Shown here one piece after another: positions 1 through 10,517 of a stretch of 64,000 nucleotides of DNA. This stretch comes from Pseudogulbenkiania sp. MAI-1. Lineage in GTDB: Bacteria; Pseudomonadota; Gammaproteobacteria; Burkholderiales; Chromobacteriaceae. Numbering within the stretch: the first letter of the stretch is position 1; the number at the start of each line of letters is the position of its first letter. The notes beneath the pieces were generated by a model. The model did no database searches and was not told the origin of the DNA. It saw only the letters and a list, made by a program, of their open reading frames with translations. A program made the translations under genes and the position numbers. The stretch lies in assembly GCF_000527175.1 (NCBI RefSeq), contig NZ_AZUR01000001.1, positions 1,646,001 through 1,710,000 on the forward strand. Reading direction: 5' to 3'.

Positions 1-1
1 C

Positions 2-1612
2 ACCGCACTTTATCCGATCAAGGTCAACCAGCAGGAGGCGGTGATCAAGAGCATCATCGCCACGCCGGATGTGTCGATTGGCCTGGAAGCCGGTTCCAAG
101 CCGGAGCTGATGGCGGTGCTGGCGCTGGCGCCCAAGGGTTGCACCATCACCTGCAACGGCTACAAGGACCGCGATTTCGTGCGCCTGGCGCTGATCGGGC
201 AGAAGCTCGGCCACAAGGTGTTCATCGTGATCGAGAAGGAGGTCGAGGTCGATCTGGTGATCGAGGAGGCGCAGAAGCTCGGCGTACGTCCGCTGGTCGG
301 CGTGCGCGTGCGGCTGTCGTCGCTGAACTCCGACAACCAGTGGGCCGATACCGGGGGTGAGAAGGGCAAGTTTGGCCTGTCGGCGTCCCAGCTGATCGAC
401 GTGGCCGGCAAGATGGAGGCGGCCGGCATGGCCGATTGCGTGCGCCTGTTGCATTTCCACATGGGTTCGCAGATCGCCAACATTGCCGACTACCGCCTGG
501 GTTTCCGCGAGGCGATCCGCTACTTCGGCGAGTTGCGTGCGCTGGGCCTGCCGCTCGACCACGTCGACGTCGGCGGCGGCCTGGGGGTCGATTACGACGG
601 CACCCATTCGCGCAACGCCAGCTCGATCAACTACGACATGGACGAGTACGCCGAGGTGATCGTGTCGATGCTGGCCGAGTTCTGCGACGAGAACGGCCTG
701 CCGCATCCTCGCATCATGTCGGAGTCCGGGCGCGCCATGACCGCGCACCACGCGGTGCTGATCATGAACGTGACCGACGTCGAGCGTCTGCCGGAGAACG
801 TGCCGGTGCTGGGCGATGTGGAGACGCTGGCGGCGCCGCTGAAGAAGCTCTATGAACTGACCAAGCTGACCGACGCGGAGATGGTGACCGAAACCTATCA
901 TCGCGCCAGCCATTATGTGGCGGAAGTGGCCGAGATGTACGCGGAAGGGCGGTTGAGTCTGAAGGACAAGGCGACCGCCGAGCAGCTCTACTACGCGCTG
1001 TGCCGCCGGCTGCATGGCCAGTTGCAGCTGACCCACCAGCGCTCGCAGCGTCAGGTGTTCGACGAGCTGACCGACAAGCTGGCCGACAAGTACTTCTGCA
1101 ACTTCTCGGTGTTCCAGTCGCTGCCGGATACCTGGGCCATCGACCAGGTGTTGCCGATCATGCCGGTGCACCGCTTGCAGGAGCAGCCGACGCGGCGGGC
1201 GGTGCTGCAGGACCTGACCTGCGATTCCGACGGCAAGATCAAGCACTACGTCGACCAGCAGAGCATCGAGTCGTCGATGGCGGTGCATGAGGTGAAGCCG
1301 GGCGACGAGTATCTGGTCGCGGCCTTCATGGTCGGCGCCTACCAGGAAATCCTGGGCGACATGCATAACCTGTTCGGCGACACCGACTCGGTCAACGTGT
1401 TCGTGCGCGAGGGCTGCCGCCTGGAGTTCTCCGGCGTGGAGGAGCATGACACCATCGAGGACATGCTGCGCTACGTGCACCTGTCGCCGGAGGAGATCCT
1501 CAACCGCTACGAGGAGAAGGCGCGCGCCGCCAAGCTGTCGGCCGACGAGCGCAATACCTACTTCGCCGAGTTCTGCCGCGGGCTGAAGCAGTCGTCCTAC
1601 CTGTCGGTCTGA
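2..1612 (+). CDS. speA: Biosynthetic arginine decarboxylase (5' end missing)
   Basis: PLP-dependent fold-type III decarboxylase that converts arginine to agmatine, the first step of the agmatine route to putrescine. The frame is open from base 2 and the real start lies outside the window; about 537 of roughly 630 residues are present. The first visible residues read LYPIKVNQQ, where the lysine at 20-22 is the expected PLP Schiff-base residue. HFHMGSQI and the glycine-rich VDVGGGLGVDYDG follow, as in SpeA. The C-terminal end (NTYFAEFCRGLKQSSYLS) is intact and a strong terminator follows, so this is the last gene of its unit. Family assignment is secure; only the N-terminus is unknown. Confidence 0.95.
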   Translation, partial: TALYPIKVNQQEAVIKSIIATPDVSIGLEAGSKPELMAVLALAPKGCTITCNGYKDRDFVRLALIGQKLGHKVFIVIEKEVEVDLVIEEAQKLGVRPLVGVRVRLSSLNSDNQWADTGGEKGKFGLSASQLIDVAGKMEAAGMADCVRLLHFHMGSQIANIADYRLGFREAIRYFGELRALGLPLDHVDVGGGLGVDYDGTHSRNASSINYDMDEYAEVIVSMLAEFCDENGLPHPRIMSESGRAMTAHHAVLIMNVTDVERLPENVPVLGDVETLAAPLKKLYELTKLTDAEMVTETYHRASHYVAEVAEMYAEGRLSLKDKATAEQLYYALCRRLHGQLQLTHQRSQRQVFDELTDKLADKYFCNFSVFQSLPDTWAIDQVLPIMPVHRLQEQPTRRAVLQDLTCDSDGKIKHYVDQQSIESSMAVHEVKPGDEYLVAAFMVGAYQEILGDMHNLFGDTDSVNVFVREGCRLEFSGVEEHDTIEDMLRYVHLSPEEILNRYEEKARAAKLSADERNTYFAEFCRGLKQSSYLSV

Positions 1613-1634
1613 TCGTCCCGTTTCTCTCTCCCTG

Positions 1635-1674
1635 AAAGGCTGGCCGAAGCATCGTCTTCGGTCAGCCTTTTTCC
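1635..1674 (+). terminator. Rho-independent terminator after speA
   Basis: The arms AAAGGCTGGCCGAAG and CTTCGGTCAGCCTTT pair almost perfectly around a short CATCGT loop and are followed by T-rich sequence. The left arm contains GGCTGGCCGAAG, which recurs in the hairpin after the response regulator gene (6702-6734). Confidence 0.85.
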
Positions 1675-1717
1675 GTTTTGGCGGCTACCCGGTCGCCATC
1701 CTCCGTTTTGATGCCTC

Positions 1718-1733
1718 GTTCGGATAACCGAAC
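1718..1733. promoter_or_regulatory. Palindromic upstream activator site, candidate
   Basis: GTTCGG-ATAA-CCGAAC is a perfect dyad with 6-base arms. It lies about 110 bases before the -24 element at 1835, a usual distance for an enhancer-binding protein. The core TTCGG-N4-CCGAA matches, as I recall it, the inverted repeat described for the acidic amino acid regulator AauR of Pseudomonas. The cognate regulator would be the sigma-54 activator at 5368-6693. Confidence 0.6.
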
Positions 1734-1834
1734 GTCTGTAGCGGCGCGATTACGCCGATCCGTCGCCATCTCGCCGTCATTAAAAAAAATGCAACAAAAA
1801 CAGTGTATTGCGGTGCCGTTTCCGAGGTCTGCGC

Positions 1835-1850
1835 TGGCACGCTTCGTGCA
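1835..1850 (+). promoter_or_regulatory. Sigma-54 (-24/-12) promoter of the symporter gene
   Basis: TGGCACG-CTTC-GTGCA fits the RpoN consensus TGGCACG-N4-TTGCA at all but one position. The invariant GG (1836-1837) and GC (1848-1849) are separated by exactly 10 bases. The expected start of transcription is near 1861, leaving a leader of about 210 bases before the symporter GTG. Confidence 0.75.
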
Positions 1851-1861
1851 ATTAAGGAGCC

Positions 1862-2058
1862 GCCGGTCCGGGCGACGCCCACACGCCCTGGCCGGCCGAC
1901 AACAAGACGATTTCCAGCCCCGGCGCATCCGCGCACGGGCAGGGACCAACCAATGGTTCACCCGGCCGCCGGCCGGATGGACGAGCAAAGGCGGGGCGGT
2001 CGGCAAGACCGGCTCCATCGCCCGGGTCGCCACGGCGGCCACGGGGCAGACCTTCACT
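1862..2058 (+). other. Long GC-rich leader of the symporter mRNA
   Basis: About 200 bases lie between the predicted sigma-54 start and the symporter ribosome binding site. No convincing protein, tRNA or known riboswitch core was recognised. It contains several GC-rich self-complementary runs (for example CCGGCCGCCGGCCGG near 1963) but no T-run terminator. Its role, if any, is unknown. Confidence 0.4.
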
Positions 2059-2071
2059 GGAGAGGCACTTA

Positions 2072-3373
2072 GTGAAACTTAATAAACTGACCACCTTCAT
2101 CCTGGCCGCGATGGTGCTGGGTATTCTGACCGGTTACGCATGGCGTGAAATGGCCGCCGACGAGGCCGCGATCAAGTCGTTCGCCGACAACGTGTCGATC
2201 CTGACCGACATCTTCCTGCGTCTGATCAAGATGATCATCGCGCCGCTGGTGTTCTCCACCCTGGCGGTGGGCATCGCCAAGATGGAGGATGCCAAGACCG
2301 TGGGCCGCATCGGCGCCAAGACCATGGCCTGGTTCATGACAGCCTCGTTCATCTCGCTGAGCCTGGGCCTGATCATGGTCAACCTGCTCAAGCCGGGTGT
2401 CGGCATCGGCCTGCCGCTGCCGGACGTGAGCGCGGCTACCGGCATCGAGAAGGGGGCCATCACGCTGAAGGACTTCATCACCCACGCCATTCCGAAGAGC
2501 GTGGTCGAGGCGATGAGCAAGAACGAGATCCTGCAGATCGTGGTGTTCTCGGTGTTCTTCGGCTGCGCCGGCGCTGCCATTGGCGAGCGAGCCAAGCCGG
2601 TGGTGGATATGCTCGATTCTCTTTCGCATATCATGCTGAAGGTGACCGGCTTCGTGATGAACTTCGCCCCGCTGGCGGTGTTCGGCGCCATCGCCGCCAT
2701 GGTGGCCAAGGAAGGCCTGGGCATTCTCGGTACCTATGGTACCTTCATGGCCGAGTTCTACCTGTCGATCGGCGTCCTGTGGCTGGTGCTGATCGCCGCC
2801 GGCAGCCTGTTCCTCGGCCGTCGCGTGCTGACGCTGATGAAGATGGTGCGCGAGCCGCTGCTGTTGGCGTTCACGACCGCCAGCTCCGAAGCGGCCTACC
2901 CGAAGACGCTGGAGCGCCTGGAGCGCTTCGGCTGCTCGCGCAAGGTGGCCAGCTTCGTGCTGCCGATGGGCTACTCGTTCAACCTTGATGGTTCGATGAT
3001 GTATTGTACCTTCGCTACCATCTTCATCGCCCAGGCCTACGGCATCGACCTGACGCTGGCACAGGAAATCACCATGATGCTGATCCTGATGGTGACCTCG
3101 AAGGGTATCGCCGGCGTGCCGCGCGCCTCGCTGGTGGTGATCGCCGCCACGCTGGCACAGTTCGACATTCCGGAAGCCGGCCTGCTGCTGCTGTTGGGCA
3201 TCGACCACTTCCTCGACATGGGCCGTTCCGCCACCAACGTGATTGGCAACGCCATCGCCTCCTGCGTGGTGGCCAAGTCCGAGGGCGCGCTGGGCGCCAC
3301 CGTGACCGAAGAGGAAGACGACGATACCGATCCGGATGCCGAGGTCGACGACCTGGCACCGGCTCGCGCCTGA
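2072..3373 (+). CDS. Dicarboxylate/amino acid:cation symporter (DAACS family)
   Basis: Inner-membrane secondary transporter of the SLC1/DctA-GltP type, which moves C4-dicarboxylates or glutamate/aspartate with cations. The 433 residues are hydrophobic throughout. Signature segments are present: TASSEAAYP near residue 268 (reentrant hairpin 1), MGYSFNLDGS near 299 (unwound TM7) and GRSATNVIGN near 384 (TM8). The start is GTG, chosen because GGAGAGG precedes it by 6 bases and the TM1 sequence begins at once. A sigma-54 promoter lies upstream and its likely activator downstream. The C-terminus carries an acidic tail (EEEDDDTDPDAEVDD). Substrate cannot be settled from sequence: the upstream operator favours acidic amino acids, the DctB-like sensor favours dicarboxylates. 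Confidence 0.9.
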   Translation: MKLNKLTTFILAAMVLGILTGYAWREMAADEAAIKSFADNVSILTDIFLRLIKMIIAPLVFSTLAVGIAKMEDAKTVGRIGAKTMAWFMTASFISLSLGLIMVNLLKPGVGIGLPLPDVSAATGIEKGAITLKDFITHAIPKSVVEAMSKNEILQIVVFSVFFGCAGAAIGERAKPVVDMLDSLSHIMLKVTGFVMNFAPLAVFGAIAAMVAKEGLGILGTYGTFMAEFYLSIGVLWLVLIAAGSLFLGRRVLTLMKMVREPLLLAFTTASSEAAYPKTLERLERFGCSRKVASFVLPMGYSFNLDGSMMYCTFATIFIAQAYGIDLTLAQEITMMLILMVTSKGIAGVPRASLVVIAATLAQFDIPEAGLLLLLGIDHFLDMGRSATNVIGNAIASCVVAKSEGALGATVTEEEDDDTDPDAEVDDLAPARA

Positions 3374-3396
3374 TCGACTTCTATAGCGTTACCCCG

Positions 3397-3427
3397 AACG
3401 GCCTCCCTGCGCGAGGCCGTTTTCCTT
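3397..3427 (+). terminator. Terminator after the symporter gene
   Basis: AACGGCCTC and GAGGCCGTT form a perfect 9-base-pair stem around CCTGCGC, followed by TTTCCTT. It separates the symporter from the sensor kinase gene. Confidence 0.85.
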
Positions 3428-3506
3428 GCAGGGCTGTCCTCGCTGGCGGCTCTGTGTTAGAACGATACATGACCGTATTTGCCGAATCGTCTGAACCGAC
3501 CTGATC

Positions 3507-5367
3507 GTGATCTTCCGTATTCCCAAACGTTTTCTGCCCTACCTGCTCGCCGTCGTGCTCGGGATGATGCTGGCCACCGGCTACGCCACCTACCGGGTGA
3601 GCGAGCGCAGCGGCATCGAGGCGCTGGCTGACAGCGGCACGCGCCAGCTGGAGCTGCACGCGCGTGGGCTGGAGAGCGAGATCGACAAATACACCTTCGT
3701 GCCGAACATCCTCGGGCTGGAGGAGCGCATCCTCAACGTGCTGACTTCGCCCGATCCGTTTCCTGGCCCGCAGGCCTTGGCCAACCGTTATCTGGAAGAG
3801 TTGAACCAGCAGACCTCGACCAGCACTATCTACGTGATCAACACCGAGGGGCGGGTGCTGGCGTCGAGCAATTGGCGCCGCGCCGACAGCTACGTCGGCG
3901 AGGACCTGTCGTTCCGCGACTATTTCCAGCAGGCGCTCAAGGGCGGGCAGGGGCGCTCCTACGGCGTCGGCACCACGCGCGCCGAGCCCGGCTACTACCT
4001 GGCGCAGGGGCTGAAGAAGGACGGCAAGATCATCGGCGTGGCGGTGGTCAAGGTGCGGCTTGACCAGCTCGAGCCGAGCTGGCAGTGGGCCGATACCGAC
4101 GCCTTCGTCAGCGACGAGAACGGCGTCATTATCCTGGCCTCGGAGCCGGAGTGGAAGCTGCACACGCTGGGGCAACTGTCGGCGGCGCGGCGCGAGGAGC
4201 TGGCGCGCAGCCTGCGCTATTACTGGGCTCCGCTGCCCTTGTTGCAGGTGGCGCAGCGCCAGACGCTGGGGGTCGGGCTGGAACGCTGGTCGCTGCAGAT
4301 GCCCGGTGCCAGCGCCAAGAGCGACAAGCACCCGACCGACTTCCTGGCGCAGACACGCGCTCTGAAGGACACCTCGTGGAAGCTGACCCTGCTGACCCCG
4401 CTCAAGACGGTGCGCAAGACGGCGCTGAGCAACGCCGCGCTGGCGGTGGCGAGCTTCGCCATCCTGGTGATCGTGCTGGTGGCGTGGAACGAGCGGCGCA
4501 AGGTGCTGGCGGCGCGGTTTGCCGCGCGCGAAGCGCTGGAGCGTGCCAACAGCCAGCTGGAGCGCAAGATCGCCGAGCGTACCGCTGATCTGATTGCCAG
4601 TAACGACCGGCTCAAGGCCGAGATCCGCGAGCGCCAGCTGGCCGAGCACACGCTGCGCAAGGCACAGGACGGGCTGGTGCAGGCCGGCAAGCTGGCGGTG
4701 ATCGGGCAGATGTCGACCAGCATCGCGCACGAGCTCAACCAGCCCTTGGCCGCGCTGCGCACGCTGTCGGGCAATACTATGAAATTCTTGGCGCGCGGCA
4801 AGCTGGAGACCGCGTCGGCCAACCTGCAGACCATCAACGAGCTGGTCGAGCGCATGGGCAAGATCACCACGTCACTGCGCTCGTTCGCACGCAAGTCGAC
4901 CGAGCCGATCGGCGAGGCCAGCGTGCTGCAAGCCGTGGACGCGGCACTGTTCCTGCTGCAGCCGCGCCTGGCCAGCCCGCCGGTCAAGGTAGTGCGCGAG
5001 CTGGACGACTGCCGCGTGCTGATCGACCAGACCCGCCTCGAACAGATCCTGGTCAACCTGATCGGCAACGCCCTCGATGCGATGCAGACCTGCCCGCGGC
5101 GTGAACTGCAGCTCTCACTGCATCTCGACGGCGGCAGCTGCCGGCTGTCGGTGCGCGACAGCGGGCCGGGGCTGCCGGAGGAGGTGCGCTCGCGGCTGTT
5201 CGAACCCTTTTTCACCACCAAGCCGGAAGGGCGCGGGCTGGGGCTGGGCCTGGCCTTGTCGGCCGGCATGGCCAGCGAAGTCGGCGGCTCGCTGATCGCG
5301 CAGAGCCCGGACGGCGGTGGTGCCGAATTCATCCTGACCCTGCCGCTGGCGGCAGTAAAACAGAACC

Positions 5368-5375
<8 letters not shown>
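3507..5375 (+). CDS. DctB/AauS-type sensor histidine kinase
   Basis: Membrane sensor that phosphorylates the response regulator encoded next to it. TM1 is at about residues 8-27 and TM2 at about 311-331; the roughly 280 residues between form a periplasmic double-Cache-like sensor. A coiled coil follows TM2 (ALERANSQLERKIAERTADL). The H-box IAHELNQPLAAL lies near residue 407, the N-box NLIGNALDA near 517, and glycine-rich ATP-lid motifs (DSGPGLP, GRGLGLGLAL) follow. The start is GTG with a poor ribosome binding site; no better upstream start was seen. The stop overlaps the regulator gene by 8 bases, implying translational coupling. The ligand is probably the substrate of the upstream symporter. 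Confidence 0.9.
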
Positions 5376-6693
<1,318 letters not shown>

Positions 6694-6701
6694 GCCGTGT
6701 C

Positions 6702-6738
6702 GAGGCTGGCCGAAGCGGGACTTAGGCCAGCCTCCATT
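6702..6738 (+). terminator. Hairpin terminator after the response regulator
   Basis: GAGGCTGGCC and GGCCAGCCTC pair perfectly over 10 bases around a 13-base loop. The T-run is poor (CATTCCTCTTT). The segment from 6703 reads AGGCTGGCCGAAGCGGGA, a repeat of the element seen after speA and prpD. Confidence 0.65.
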
Positions 6739-6792
6739 CCTCTTTGCCGGTGGCGGCTGAGCCTCCGTGCCAATGAGCGTTCTAGCGATGAA

Positions 6793-6821
6793 TTGAGCTG
6801 GCCGGCCATTGAACGCATAAT
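6793..6821 (+). promoter_or_regulatory. Sigma-70 promoter of the homocysteine methyltransferase gene
   Basis: TTGAGC (6793-6798) and CATAAT (6816-6821) are separated by 17 bases. The predicted start, near 6828, leaves a leader of only about 18 bases, consistent with the absence of a clear ribosome binding site. Confidence 0.5.
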
Positions 6822-6845
6822 GCGTCATTCTCATACCCATCAAGC

Positions 6846-7820
<975 letters not shown>

Positions 7821-7947
7821 GCCGGATGTTCTGTCCGGAGGCAAGGCCGGATGGCTAGCGCTGCGCAGCTCTACCTTTCAGGTAAGTGCGGTCGCCGAGG
7901 GTGGGCTAATTCGTTCTGCTTGAATTGACTCAATCGTCTATGCTGAA

Positions 7948-7981
7948 TAAAAAAGCCCAATCGATCTGGTTGGGCTTTTTG
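7948..7981. terminator. Strong, probably bidirectional terminator
   Basis: AAAAAAGCCCAA and TTGGGCTTTTTG flank TCGATCTGG, giving A-run and T-run on opposite sides of the stem. It would stop transcription after mmuM from the left and after the kdpE remnant from the right. Confidence 0.85.
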
Positions 7982-8009
7982 TCGGGCATGCGGGTCGGAT
8001 AGCCGGCGC

Positions 8010-8290
8010 TCAGGTCTGCAGCCGGTAGCCCACGCCCAGTTCGGTCAGCAGGTGCCTGGGCTGAGACGGGTCGTCCTCCAGCTTCTGGCGAAGGTGGCCC
8101 ATGTAGATGCGCAGGTAGTGCGGGCGCTCCACGTAGTCCGGTCCCTAGGTATCGAGCAGCAGCTGGCGGTGCGTCAGCACGCGGCCCTGGCCCTTGATCA
8201 GCGCGGCGAGCAGGCGGTACTCGACCGGGGTCAGGTGCACCTCGGTACCGGCGCGGCGGGATGGGGCGCCAAGCTCGGCCGGAACCCGTG
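8010..8290 (-). pseudogene. kdpE: KdpE response regulator, C-terminal fragment with in-frame stop
   Basis: Read on the minus strand this encodes the OmpR-type winged helix of KdpE, the regulator of the Kdp potassium pump: EVHLTPVEYRLLAALIKG, VLTHRQLLLDT, stop, then GPDYVERPHYLRIYMGHLRQ and KLEDDPSQPRHLLTELGVGY. The stop is a TAG at 8145-8147, where an intact KdpE has the Trp of VWG. The receiver domain is missing and homology fades around 8260-8290. No kdpFABC or kdpD is nearby. This is a decayed remnant: one or more deletions plus a nonsense mutation. Confidence 0.8.
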
Positions 8291-8529
8291 TGGCAGCAGG
8301 TCGCTGTCGCGAAAATGCACCGACATGGTGCAATGACAGCGGTTATATGAAATTTGTATTAACTGACACGTGATTTTATAAGGGGTTTTTGTATACTGTG
8401 TCCGCCCGACTGTGCCAGACCGAAGCGAAGCGGGCGGATGCAGCAATCAGGGGAGTGCGGCAGCGAGCCAGGCGGGGTGACACCGCCGCCGTTGCCGTGA
8501 AGAACAATAGCCGCAATGAGACACACAAT

Positions 8530-10401
8530 ATGAAATCCTTACGTACACGCATGATGGCTTTCGTCATCACGGTGGTGGTGGTGTTGGCCGCCCTGCTGTG
8601 TGGCGCCGCCTACTGGAAGATGCGCGACAGCCTGCTGGAATCGATCCGCAACGAGATCCACCAGGCCGTCACCGGCAAGACCAGTTTCGTCACCGAGTGG
8701 GTGCAGTCGCGCCAAGCCGTGGTGGCTTCGGTGCTGCCGCGCTTCGGCAGCGGAGAGCTGCAGCCGATGCTCGATCAGGCGCGTGATGCCGGCGGATTCG
8801 ACGACATGTATGTCGGTCAGCCGGACAAGACCATGACGCAGTTCAGCAAGGCCGCACCGGTGCCGCCGGGCTACGACCCGACCGGCCGCCCGTGGTACAA
8901 GGCGGCCGCCGCCTCCGAAGAGGCCATCGCCTCACCGCCTTACATCGACGCTGCCACCAAGCGTCCGATCATCACCTTCGCCAAGGCGCGCCGCGACGGC
9001 GGCAACCTGGTGGCGGTGGCGGGCGGCGACGTCACGCTGCAGCGCGTGGTGGACGAAATCGTCTCGGCCAAGCTGCCCGGCGACGGCTACGCCTTCCTGA
9101 TGACCCAGGATGGCCTGACCATCGCCCACCCGGCGCCGGATTCCGGCCTGAAGAAGATCACCGAGGTGATGCCGGGCTACGACCCGTCGGCCATCAGCAA
9201 GGATGGCCAGATCCAGCAGATCAGCCTGGACGGCAAGACCTACATGACCACGCTGCACCCGGTCGGCAAGACCGGCTGGCTGCTCGGCGTGATGGTGCCG
9301 CTGGCGGCGGCCACCAGCGAGCTCGATCACTTGCTGCTGCTGATGGTCGGCCTGCTGGTGGTGGGCGTGGTGATCGCCTCGGTGGTGGTGTACGGCGGCG
9401 TGGCGCGCATGATGTCCGGCCTGTCGCTGATGCGCGACGCCATGCGTGACGTCGCCAGCGGTCACGGCGACCTGACGCTGCGCCTGCCGGTGAAGTCGCA
9501 GGACGAAGTCGGCCAGATCGCCGAGGCGTTCAACCAGTTCATGGCCAAGCTGCGCGAGATGTTCCTGACCGTGCGCCACGAATCGCAGGCGCTGGCCGAC
9601 GACGCCGCCCAGCTCAACCGTGTGGCCGAGCAGATCGCCGAGGATTCGCGCGTGCAGTCGGGTGAGCTGTCGTCCACCGCTGCCACCATCGAGGAAATCA
9701 CCGTCAGCATCAACCACATCGCCGACCACGTCGGCGAGACCGAGTCGCTGGTGTCGGAGTCGCGCCAGAACTCGATCGATTCGTACCAGAGCATGGCCGA
9801 AGTGGCGCGCGAGGTGGAATCCATCGTGCACTCCGTGGAGTCGCTGCAGCAGGTGATGAACGGCCTGTCCGGCCAGTCGGAAGAGATCAAGGGCATCGTG
9901 GCGGTGATCCGCGACATCGCCGACCAGACCAACCTGCTGGCGCTCAACGCCGCGATCGAGGCGGCGCGTGCCGGCGAGCAGGGACGCGGTTTCGCCGTGG
10001 TGGCCGACGAAGTGCGCAAGCTGGCCGAACGCACCGCCGTCGCCACCGTGCAGATCGCCCAGATGATCGACCGCGTGATGGAGCAGACCGGCCAGGCCAT
10101 CGCCCATGCCGACACCACCAACGCCCGCGTCGCCACCGGCGTGGCACTGTCGCGTGAGGCCGCCGGCAAGGTGGAGCGCATCAAAGGGCACGCCGAGGAC
10201 ATCTCGGTGCGCATGAGCGAGATCACCTCGTCCACCTCGGAGCAGGGGGTGGCCACCAACGAGATGGCGCGCAGCGCCGAGCGCGTCAACGCCATGGCGC
10301 AGCAGACCGACGCCTCGCTGCAGGATGCGCTGAAGACCATTCAGACGCTGGCGCAGCGCGGCGACGAGCTGCGCGGGCTGGTGTCGCAGTTCAAGTTGTG
10401 A
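8530..10401 (+). CDS. Methyl-accepting chemotaxis protein with Cache sensor
   Basis: Transmembrane chemoreceptor of about 623 residues. TM1 lies just after the start (MMAFVITVVVVLAALLCGA). The periplasmic dCache-type ligand domain includes PTGRPWYKAA and VAVAGGDVTL, typical of amino acid or small-molecule receptors. TM2 precedes a HAMP domain, and the signalling hairpin DIADQTNLLALNAAIEAARA lies near residue 463, followed by GRGFAVVADEVRKLAERT. The frame is open back to 8389, but the first Met that directly precedes TM1 is at 8530 and is chosen; its ribosome binding site is weak. The gene stands alone, with a strong terminator behind it. Ligand unknown. Confidence 0.92.
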   Translation: MKSLRTRMMAFVITVVVVLAALLCGAAYWKMRDSLLESIRNEIHQAVTGKTSFVTEWVQSRQAVVASVLPRFGSGELQPMLDQARDAGGFDDMYVGQPDKTMTQFSKAAPVPPGYDPTGRPWYKAAAASEEAIASPPYIDAATKRPIITFAKARRDGGNLVAVAGGDVTLQRVVDEIVSAKLPGDGYAFLMTQDGLTIAHPAPDSGLKKITEVMPGYDPSAISKDGQIQQISLDGKTYMTTLHPVGKTGWLLGVMVPLAAATSELDHLLLLMVGLLVVGVVIASVVVYGGVARMMSGLSLMRDAMRDVASGHGDLTLRLPVKSQDEVGQIAEAFNQFMAKLREMFLTVRHESQALADDAAQLNRVAEQIAEDSRVQSGELSSTAATIEEITVSINHIADHVGETESLVSESRQNSIDSYQSMAEVAREVESIVHSVESLQQVMNGLSGQSEEIKGIVAVIRDIADQTNLLALNAAIEAARAGEQGRGFAVVADEVRKLAERTAVATVQIAQMIDRVMEQTGQAIAHADTTNARVATGVALSREAAGKVERIKGHAEDISVRMSEITSSTSEQGVATNEMARSAERVNAMAQQTDASLQDALKTIQTLAQRGDELRGLVSQFKL

Positions 10402-10434
10402 CGCGTACTTAGCACTGCGTCTGGCCTGGACGGC

Positions 10435-10473
10435 AACGCCCTGGTTTCCTGATGGAAGCCGGGGCGTTTTTCG
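10435..10473 (+). terminator. Terminator after the chemoreceptor gene
   Basis: AACGCCCTGGTTTCC pairs with GGAAGCCGGGGCGTT over 15 base pairs (two G-U) around TGAT, followed by a T-run. Confidence 0.9.
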
Positions 10474-10517
10474 TTGCTCCGGCTGGGTGTGGCGTCGTGG
10501 GCCGGGAGGCGTACGCG

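Noticed and set aside
8363..8397. Promoter CTGACA to TATACT before the Cache chemoreceptor
   Set aside because: The spacing is 23 bases, too long for sigma-70; no flagellar sigma-28 promoter was recognised either.
8389..8529. N-terminal extension of the Cache chemoreceptor
   Set aside because: The extension has no receptor character and the membrane segment begins right after the Met at 8530.
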